A stretch of 64,000 bases of DNA from Mixta mediterraneensis (GTDB taxonomy: Bacteria > Pseudomonadota > Gammaproteobacteria > Enterobacterales > Enterobacteriaceae): assembly GCF_014946725.1 (NCBI RefSeq), contig NZ_JACFXY010000001.1, positions 124,001 through 188,000 on the forward strand. Reading direction: 5' to 3'. Made by a program: the position numbers and the translations under genes. This document shows positions 58,684 through 64,000 of this stretch, piece after piece (position 1 is the first letter of the stretch; the number at the start of each line of letters is the position of its first letter). Below the pieces are notes generated by a model that saw only the letters and a program-made list of their open reading frames with translations, did no database searches and was not told the origin of the DNA.

Positions 58684-59415
58684 ATGAAAAAGGTTGTACT
58701 TGCTGCACTGCTTGCTGGATTAAGCCTGAGCGCATCTGCTGCTCAGACCATTCGCTTCGCCACTGAAGCCTCTTATCCTCCGTTTGAGTTTGTTGACTCA
58801 GAAAACAAAATCCAGGGCTTCGATGTCGATCTGGCGAATGCGTTATGTAAAGAGATGGATGCAACCTGCACCTTCACCAATCAGGCGTTTGATAGCCTGA
58901 TCCCCAGCCTGAAGTTCCGCCGTTTTGACGCCGTGATGGCCGGTATGGACATCACGCCAGAGCGTGAAAAGCAGGTGCTGTTCAGCCAGCCTTACTATGA
59001 CAATTCTGCCCTGTTTGTGGCGCAGAAAGGCAAAGTAGCTGACATAGCCGCGCTGAAAGGCAAACGTGTGGGCGTACAAAATGGCACAACACACCAGAAA
59101 TACCTGACCGAGAAACACAGTGAAATTACCACCGTGCCTTACGACAGTTACCAAAACGCGGTGCTTGACCTGAAAAATGGTCGCATCGACGCGGTATTTG
59201 GTGATACCGCCGTGGTCAACGAATGGCTGAAGCAAAATACTACGCTGGCACCCGTCGGTGAAAAAGTGACTGACAAAGCCTATTTCGGCACTGGCCTCGG
59301 CATCGCGGTTCGCATGGGTAATACCGATCTGCAAGCGAAATTCAACGCTGCGTTGGACAAAGTGAAAGCAGACGGCACCTATAAAACCATCTACAGCAAA
59401 TGGTTTCAGCAGTAA
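58684..59415 (+). CDS. artI: Arginine ABC transporter substrate-binding protein ArtI
   Basis: Periplasmic binding protein of the Art importer. The start at 58684 (MKKVVLAALLAGLSLSASAA) gives 243 residues, as in E. coli; an ATG three codons upstream is possible. The signal peptide probably ends at ASA. The SBP_bac_3 fold is clear: ATEASYPPFEFVDSENKIQG and GFDVDLANALC contact the amino-acid backbone. It is close to the product of artJ (same length, shared motifs SYPPFE/TYPPFE and FDSLIPSLKFRR), a duplication. It follows artP after 15 bp. Confidence 0.97.
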   Translation: MKKVVLAALLAGLSLSASAAQTIRFATEASYPPFEFVDSENKIQGFDVDLANALCKEMDATCTFTNQAFDSLIPSLKFRRFDAVMAGMDITPEREKQVLFSQPYYDNSALFVAQKGKVADIAALKGKRVGVQNGTTHQKYLTEKHSEITTVPYDSYQNAVLDLKNGRIDAVFGDTAVVNEWLKQNTTLAPVGEKVTDKAYFGTGLGIAVRMGNTDLQAKFNAALDKVKADGTYKTIYSKWFQQ

Positions 59416-59421
59416 CTTTCA

Positions 59422-60138
59422 ATGAATGAAATGATTCCACTTGCAAGCGCCGCCGGTATGACCGTCGGCCTTGCCCTTTGTGCGCTTATCGCTGGCCTGG
59501 TGCTGGCGATGATTTTTGCTGGCTGGGAATCGGTGCGCTGGAAGCCCCTGGCCTGGATCGGCACCGGTCTGGTTACGCTGATTCGCGGGCTGCCGGAAAT
59601 TCTGGTGGTGCTGTTTATTTACTTCGGCGCTTCGCAAATGCTACTGACTTTATCCGACGGTTTCATCCTGAACGTTGGCTTATTTAAGTTACCCGTTCAG
59701 ATGCAGATCGAAAATTTCGACGTGAGTCCTTTCCTGTGTGGCGTAATTGCGCTGGCAATGCTCTATTCTGCCTACGCATCACAAACCCTGCGCGGCGCGT
59801 TGAAAGCCGTTCCCGCAGGGCAATGGGAATCTGGCCAGGCGCTGGGTCTGAAGAAATCGGCAATTTTCTTTCGTCTGATCATGCCGCAAATGTGGCGACA
59901 TGCGCTGCCCGGCTTAGGCAATCAATGGCTGGTGTTATTAAAAGATACGGCGCTGGTGTCGTTGATTAGCGTGAATGATTTAATGCTGCAAACCAAAAGT
60001 ATCGCTACCCGCACGCAAGAGCCGTTTACCTGGTTTTTAGTGGCGGCGGCCATTTATCTGGTGATTACTTTGTTCAGCCAGGCGGTATTACGTCGCATCG
60101 AGTTGCGCACCACCCGTTTTGAGCGGGGAAACAGCTGA
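59422..60138 (+). CDS. artQ: Arginine ABC transporter permease ArtQ
   Basis: Membrane subunit that pairs with ArtM. It has 238 residues, same as E. coli, with about five transmembrane helices and the EAA loop [20 protein letters not shown] (about 134-153) that contacts ArtP. It follows artI by 6 bp and overlaps the artM start by one base. Confidence 0.97.
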   Translation: MNEMIPLASAAGMTVGLALCALIAGLVLAMIFAGWESVRWKPLAWIGTGLVTLIRGLPEILVVLFIYFGASQMLLTLSDGFILNVGLFKLPVQMQIENFDVSPFLCGVIALAMLYSAYASQTLRGALKAVPAGQWESGQALGLKKSAIFFRLIMPQMWRHALPGLGNQWLVLLKDTALVSLISVNDLMLQTKSIATRTQEPFTWFLVAAAIYLVITLFSQAVLRRIELRTTRFERGNS

Positions 60139-60806
60139 TGCTTGAGTATCTACCTGAATTAATGAAAGGGCTGCATACCAGCCTGACGTTAACCTTGGCC
60201 TCACTCATTGTGGCGCTGGTGCTGTCGTTGCTGTTTACCGTGGTCTTGTCCCTGAAAACACCGTTGCTGACGCCGTTGATAAAGGGATTTATCACGTTAT
60301 TTACCGGCACACCGCTGTTGGTACAAATTTTCCTGATCTATTACGGCCCAGGCCAGTTTCCCAGCCTGCAACAGGTTCCGTGGCTGTGGCATCTGCTGTC
60401 ACAGCCCTGGCTCTGTGCGATGCTGGCGCTGTCGCTGAACAGCGCGGCTTACACCACGCAACTGTTTCACGGCGCAGTGCGCGCTATCCCTTCCGGTCAA
60501 TGGCAATCCTGCGCCGCGCTAGGAATGAACCGCCAGCACACGCTGCGTATTCTGCTACCCTATGCGTTTAAACGCGCCCTGTCATCCTATTCAAACGAAG
60601 TGGTGCTGGTGTTTAAAGGCACATCGCTGGCTTACACCATTACATTAATGGAAGTGATGGGCCATGGTCAGCTGTTATATGGTCGCACCTATGATGTCAC
60701 GGTGTTCGCCGCTGCCGGTCTGGTTTATTTATGCGTCAACGGCTTATTGACGTTGCTGATGCGCCTAATCGAAAAACGCGCACTGGCATTTGAACGGCGA
60801 AATTAA
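60138..60806 (+). CDS. artM: Arginine ABC transporter permease ArtM
   Basis: Second permease of the Art importer, 222 residues as in E. coli. It starts [20 protein letters not shown], has about five transmembrane helices and the EAA loop SCAALGMNRQHTLRILLPYA. It is coupled to artQ (TGATG-type overlap) and ends the artPIQM operon ahead of a hairpin terminator. Confidence 0.97.
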   Translation: MLEYLPELMKGLHTSLTLTLASLIVALVLSLLFTVVLSLKTPLLTPLIKGFITLFTGTPLLVQIFLIYYGPGQFPSLQQVPWLWHLLSQPWLCAMLALSLNSAAYTTQLFHGAVRAIPSGQWQSCAALGMNRQHTLRILLPYAFKRALSSYSNEVVLVFKGTSLAYTITLMEVMGHGQLLYGRTYDVTVFAAAGLVYLCVNGLLTLLMRLIEKRALAFERRN

Positions 60807-60812
60807 TGGTTA

Positions 60813-60832
60813 GGCGAGAAATCTCGCCTTTT
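60813..60832 (+). terminator. Intrinsic terminator after artM
   Basis: GGCGAG/CTCGCC stem with a 4-nt loop, then TTTT, 6 bp past the artM stop. Confidence 0.8.
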
Positions 60833-60852
60833 CTACCTTTTTTCTCACAGAT

Positions 60853-60870
60853 ATTGCATAAAAATTCATT
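60853..60870 (+). promoter_or_regulatory. ARG-box-like site upstream of artJ
   Basis: Core TGCATAAAAATTCA (60855-60868) matches TGAATAATTATTCA at 11 of 14. It lies about 70 bp before the artJ start; no clear second box is seen at 21-bp spacing. E. coli artJ is the most strongly ArgR-repressed art gene. Confidence 0.5.
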
Positions 60871-60933
60871 TTATGCCACCCTGTAATCCGTCATAACGCA
60901 GTTGTGCTGATGATGTTTTACAGGAGCTGTATC

Positions 60934-61665
60934 ATGAAAAAATGGATTGTTGCCGCTGCACTGGCAGCCCTGGCAATGAATGCTCACGCTGCGGAGAAAA
61001 TCCGTTTCGCCTCTTCGGCAACCTATCCTCCGTTTGAATCGTTGGATCGTGAAAATCAACTTGTCGGCTTTGATATTGATTTAGCGAAAGCGTTATGTCA
61101 GCAGATGAAGGCAGACTGCACTTTCACCAACAATGCCTTTGACAGCCTGATCCCCTCGCTTAAATTTCGCCGCTACGACGCGGTGATTTCTGGAATGGAC
61201 ATCACACCAGAACGCAGCAAGCAGGTCGATTTCACCCAGCCTTATTACGCCAACTCTGCCATTGTGATTGCCCGCCAGGGTAAGTTCAGCAATATCGGCC
61301 AGCTAAAAGGCAAACGGATTGGCGTCGAAAACGGCACCACGCACCAGAAATACCTGCAGGACAAGCATCCTGATGTGGTTATGGTGGCCTATGACAGCTA
61401 CCAGAATGCGATTCTGGATATGAAAAATGGTCGCCTGGATGGAGTATTTGGTGACAGCGCCGTGGTTAATCAGTGGCTGAAAACTAACAGCGATCTCGCA
61501 ACCGTTGGCAAGCATGTTACCGATGCCGACTACTTTGGCACCGGCTTAGGCATCGCGGTGCGTAAAGGCAACGACGCATTGCGCGAAAAGTTGAATAACG
61601 CGCTGGCCGAAATAAAAGCCAACGGCAGCTGGCAGCAGCTCAATCAGAAGTGGTTCCCCGAATAA
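60934..61665 (+). CDS. artJ: Arginine-specific substrate-binding protein ArtJ
   Basis: Periplasmic arginine-binding protein that works with ArtQMP. The start at 60934 (MKKWIVAAALAALAMNAHAA) follows AGGAG and gives 243 residues, as in E. coli. The signal peptide probably ends at AHA. The SBP_bac_3 fold is shown by FASSATYPPFESLDRENQLV and FDSLIPSLKFRRYDAVISGM. It has its own promoter region with an ARG-box-like site, separate from artPIQM, and is a paralogue of artI. Confidence 0.97.
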   Translation: MKKWIVAAALAALAMNAHAAEKIRFASSATYPPFESLDRENQLVGFDIDLAKALCQQMKADCTFTNNAFDSLIPSLKFRRYDAVISGMDITPERSKQVDFTQPYYANSAIVIARQGKFSNIGQLKGKRIGVENGTTHQKYLQDKHPDVVMVAYDSYQNAILDMKNGRLDGVFGDSAVVNQWLKTNSDLATVGKHVTDADYFGTGLGIAVRKGNDALREKLNNALAEIKANGSWQQLNQKWFPE

Positions 61666-61672
61666 GCATTAT

Positions 61673-61740
61673 GGGCCAGCAAAGTGCTTGTCTGACCGGT
61701 TCTGCACTGTCCTCAGTTCAGACGGTAACTGCGCTGGCCC
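61673..61740. repeat. 68-nt imperfect palindrome between artJ and ybjO
   Basis: Outer arms GGGCCAGC (61673-61680) and GCTGGCCC (61733-61740), inner arms GTCTGA (61690-61695) and TCAGAC (61718-61723) with 9-nt gaps on both sides, and a tip ACTG-TCCT-CAGT (61706-61717). There is no T run after it. The remaining 61741-61905 shows no gene. It could be a transcript-end or processing structure, or a small repeat element. Confidence 0.6.
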
Positions 61741-61905
61741 ACCCTTGATGCGTTGCAACCTATCGCTTTGTCTCCGTTCGCTTAACCGTTCGCGTTTACG
61801 ACGTCCCGCATTACACGATGTCACAGCATTACAAGCGATAACCGCTGTTAACCCACAATTAAGAACTTTAATGCTGCCTTTACTGCGAAGGGATGGCGGC
61901 AAATT

Positions 61906-62373
61906 TCAACGCCTCAGAAAAAATGCGCGACTGCTGGCGGGCAAGAAAAGCAGCAGCAACACCAGCAGATCCGGCAGCTTTTGCTGTAGCGTATGATGAA
62001 TAATCTGCGCATTGTTTTCGCCGCTGATGCTAAAAATTTCTGGATAAATCCAGCCCGTTGATGCCAGCAACATATAAATCAGCACGATTATCTGCGTACC
62101 GACATATCCCCAGCGGCCACGATTGCTGCCACGCATTAAGGTAAAAGCACAGCGCAATTCAAACAGAAAGATCAGCTGACTCGCGATAAAGATAAAGGTA
62201 GAATCCCAGGCCTGGGCGCTGCGATGAACGAAGTTGATAATTTCGCTATAACCCAACGCATTAGCGAGCATTAATACGCTGAGGCAGCGCGTAACGATAA
62301 TGGCTATCCCCGCGACTGTCACCGGGACAGGCGCATCCGGTAATACCGATCGGTGCTTGAGGGTTTCCGACAT
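61906..62373 (-). CDS. ybjO: Inner-membrane protein YbjO (DUF2593)
   Basis: Predicted membrane protein of unknown function, 155 residues (162 in E. coli). Four hydrophobic helices are visible, e.g. TVAGIAIIVTRCLSVLMLAN, FIFIASQLIFLFELRCAFTL, VGTQIIVLIYMLLASTGWIY and LPDLLVLLLLFLPAS. It follows potI on the same strand, as in E. coli, after a terminator-like hairpin. In K-12 rlmC follows next; here it does not. Confidence 0.9.
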   Translation of the reverse strand: MSETLKHRSVLPDAPVPVTVAGIAIIVTRCLSVLMLANALGYSEIINFVHRSAQAWDSTFIFIASQLIFLFELRCAFTLMRGSNRGRWGYVGTQIIVLIYMLLASTGWIYPEIFSISGENNAQIIHHTLQQKLPDLLVLLLLFLPASSRAFFLRR

Positions 62374-62396
62374 GTTTCATGCTCCGCACGCCATAG

Positions 62397-62424
62397 AAAA
62401 TGGGCTGGAAAACCAGCCCATTTT
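62397..62424 (-). terminator. Intrinsic terminator between potI and ybjO
   Basis: AAAATGGGCTGG/CCAGCCCATTTT perfect 12-bp stem with a 4-nt loop, between the potI stop and the ybjO start; probably ends the pot transcript. Confidence 0.85.
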
Positions 62425-62447
62425 TATAGTGGCAAACGTTACGGATT

Positions 62448-63293
62448 TCAGCCACGTTTTGCTTTCTGAATATCACTGACACGCTGTTTTTCTTCGTGTG
62501 CCATAACGCGCCAGGCAATAAAACCCACCAGACCGACCACAAACAAAATCAGCGAGGCCAGCGCGTTGATTTCTGGATTCACACCGCGCCGCACCGTAGC
62601 GAAGATTGCCATCGGCAGCGTGGTTGCACCAGGTCCGGTGACAAAGCTGGCAATCACTAAATCGTCCAGCGACAGCGTAAAAGCCAGCAGCCAGCCGGTG
62701 ACAATCGCTGGGGCAATCATCGGCACGGTAATCACAAAGAACACCTTAAGCGGCGTCGCGCCTAAATCCATTGCCGCTTCTTCTATTGAACGGTCCAGTT
62801 CACGCAGGCGCGAGTTGATGACTACCGCCACATAAGCGGTACAAAACGTGACGTGCACCAGCCAGATGGTTAACATTCCCCGTTCGCTCGGCCAGCCGAA
62901 TGCGTTGCCAATGGCCACAAACAGCAGCAGCAGCGACAAACCGGTAATCACATCCGGCATGACCAGCGGCGCGGTAAGCATAAAGGCGAAACCGTTATGC
63001 CCCCGAAAACGCCCAAAGCGAACGATAATCACCGCCGCCAGCGTGCCCAGTACTACCGCCATGGTGGCCGACAATCCGGCGATGCTCAAACTGAGCAGCA
63101 CCGCATCAATCATCGCATTATCCTGGAACAGCACGTGATACCAGTGAAATGAGAAGCCTTCCCACACCGTGACCAGTTGCGATCGATTGAACGAATAGAT
63201 CACCAGCAGCAGCATGGGAGCATAAAGAAACAGGAAGCAGCACGCCAGAATAGCGGTGCGCCAGGGCGAGCGGATCACGGGCAGATTATTCAT
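62448..63293 (-). CDS. potI: Putrescine ABC transporter permease PotI
   Basis: Membrane subunit of the PotFGHI putrescine importer. It has 281 residues, same as E. coli. It starts MNNLPVIRSPWRTAILACC; about six transmembrane helices are visible and the EAA loop is EEAAMDLGATPLKVFFVITV (about 167-186). The start overlaps the potH stop by 4 bp. Confidence 0.98.
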   Translation of the reverse strand: MNNLPVIRSPWRTAILACCFLFLYAPMLLLVIYSFNRSQLVTVWEGFSFHWYHVLFQDNAMIDAVLLSLSIAGLSATMAVVLGTLAAVIIVRFGRFRGHNGFAFMLTAPLVMPDVITGLSLLLLFVAIGNAFGWPSERGMLTIWLVHVTFCTAYVAVVINSRLRELDRSIEEAAMDLGATPLKVFFVITVPMIAPAIVTGWLLAFTLSLDDLVIASFVTGPGATTLPMAIFATVRRGVNPEINALASLILFVVGLVGFIAWRVMAHEEKQRVSDIQKAKRG

Positions 63294-64000
63294 CCCTTCT
63301 CTCCCATTTCACGGTTTTGATGCTTGTGGAACCAGATGATCGGCAGAATCAATATCAGCAAAATAATCACTGCCAGCGCCGATGCCACCGGCCAGTCGCG
63401 GTTATTAAAAAATTCCTGCCACAAGATACGGCCAATCATAATGCTGTCTGGTCCGCCGAGCAGTTCCGGGATAACGTATTCCCCCACCGCCGGGATAAAC
63501 ACCAGCATCGAACCGGCAATAATCCCCCCTTTGGTCAACGGCACGATAACGCTGAAGAAAGTTTTCAGCGGTCGCGCGCCCAGGTCCAGCGATGCTTCAA
63601 CCAGCGAATAGTCAATACGGGTTAATGCGGTATAGATGGGTAGCACCATAAACGGCAGATAGCAGTAAACAATGCCAATATACACCGCAGTATTGGTGTA
63701 AAGAATAACCAGCGGATGATCAATAACGCCCAGCCACATCAGAAAACGGTTAAGGATACCGTTGTTATTAAGCAGACCCATCCAGGCATAAACGCGCACC
63801 AGGAACGATGTCCACGACGGCAGGATCACCAGCAGTAGCAGAATAGTACGCATTGATGGTTTGCTGTGCGCGACTGCCCACGCCAGCGGATACCCAATCA
63901 GCAGGCAGATCACCGTGGAGATGGCGGCCACCTTTAATGATTGCAAATACGCATCGACATATAGCGGATCGTCCGTGAGTTGCAGATAGTTAGCAAAGTT
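63290..64000 (-). CDS. potH: Putrescine ABC transporter permease PotH, 5' end cut by window edge
   Basis: Partner permease of PotI. The frame runs off the right edge; the last visible residues toward the N-terminus read NFANYLQLTDDPLYVDAYLQ, matching internal E. coli PotH (317 residues), so about 80 N-terminal residues are missing. The EAA loop is EASLDLGARPLKTFFSVIVP. Membrane helices typical of binding-protein-dependent permeases are clear. potG and potF are expected beyond the edge. Confidence 0.96.
   Translation of the reverse strand, partial: NFANYLQLTDDPLYVDAYLQSLKVAAISTVICLLIGYPLAWAVAHSKPSMRTILLLLVILPSWTSFLVRVYAWMGLLNNNGILNRFLMWLGVIDHPLVILYTNTAVYIGIVYCYLPFMVLPIYTALTRIDYSLVEASLDLGARPLKTFFSVIVPLTKGGIIAGSMLVFIPAVGEYVIPELLGGPDSIMIGRILWQEFFNNRDWPVASALAVIILLILILPIIWFHKHQNREMGEKG

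Noticed and set aside
61669..61902. 77-codon minus-strand frame between ybjO and artJ, possible rlmC remnant
   Set aside because: The translation shares no block with RlmC (no Cys cluster, no SAM motif) and spans the palindrome.

Overview
The window is chromosomal backbone of an enteric gammaproteobacterium (Enterobacterales). Nearly every gene is an orthologue of an Escherichia coli core gene, in the order found at about 19-21 min of the K-12 map. The differences from K-12 (shorter FtsK linker, no hcp-hcr, macAB, aqpZ, dmsABC, rlmC or serW at their K-12 places, base composition near 50% GC by eye) suggest a genus outside Escherichia/Salmonella, perhaps Erwiniaceae (Pantoea/Erwinia-like). That placement is an inference from the sequence alone.

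Layout. 1-8.8 kb: ldtD (runs off the left edge) and the condensin operon cmoM-mukF-mukE-mukB, all on the minus strand. 9-15 kb: elyC on plus, then minus-strand envelope genes msbA-lpxK-ycaQ-ycaR-kdsB (lipid A export and synthesis, DNA cross-link glycosylase, CMP-KDO synthesis). 14.9-19.2 kb: comEC (ycaI/rec2), split by a complete 1961-bp IS21-family element (istA, istB) with a 6-bp target duplication. 19.3-24.9 kb: ihfB, rpsA, cmk, aroA, serC (minus). 25-31.4 kb: ycaO, then the anaerobic formate module focA-pflB-pflA behind an FNR-type site. 31.5-40.5 kb: ycaD, serS, rarA, lolA, ftsK, lrp (minus). 41-47 kb: trxB, cydD-cydC, aat, infA (plus). 47-50.3 kb: clpA and clpS (minus), divergent from cspD. 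50.3-57.7 kb: ybjD, lysO, poxB, ltaE, amiD, ybjQ, ybjP. 57.9-61.7 kb: arginine transport artPIQM and artJ with ARG-box-like sites. 61.9-64 kb: ybjO and the putrescine permease genes potI and potH (potH runs off the right edge).

Functional groups: chromosome organisation and segregation (MukBEF, FtsK, IHF), N-end-rule proteolysis (Aat, ClpS, ClpA), envelope building (MsbA, LpxK, KdsB, LolA, ElyC, LdtD, AmiD), fermentative and respiratory switching (FocA, PflBA, PoxB, CydDC) and amino-acid/polyamine traffic (Art, LysO, Pot).

I found no convincing undescribed multi-gene system. The places most worth a second look are the IS21 disruption of comEC with its reconstructable target and possible translational restart, a perfect hexanucleotide tandem repeat coding a Glu-Gln tract in FtsK, a 68-nt imperfect palindrome in a non-coding gap where rlmC sits in K-12, and several structured intergenic stretches. 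No tRNA, rRNA or CRISPR array was seen.
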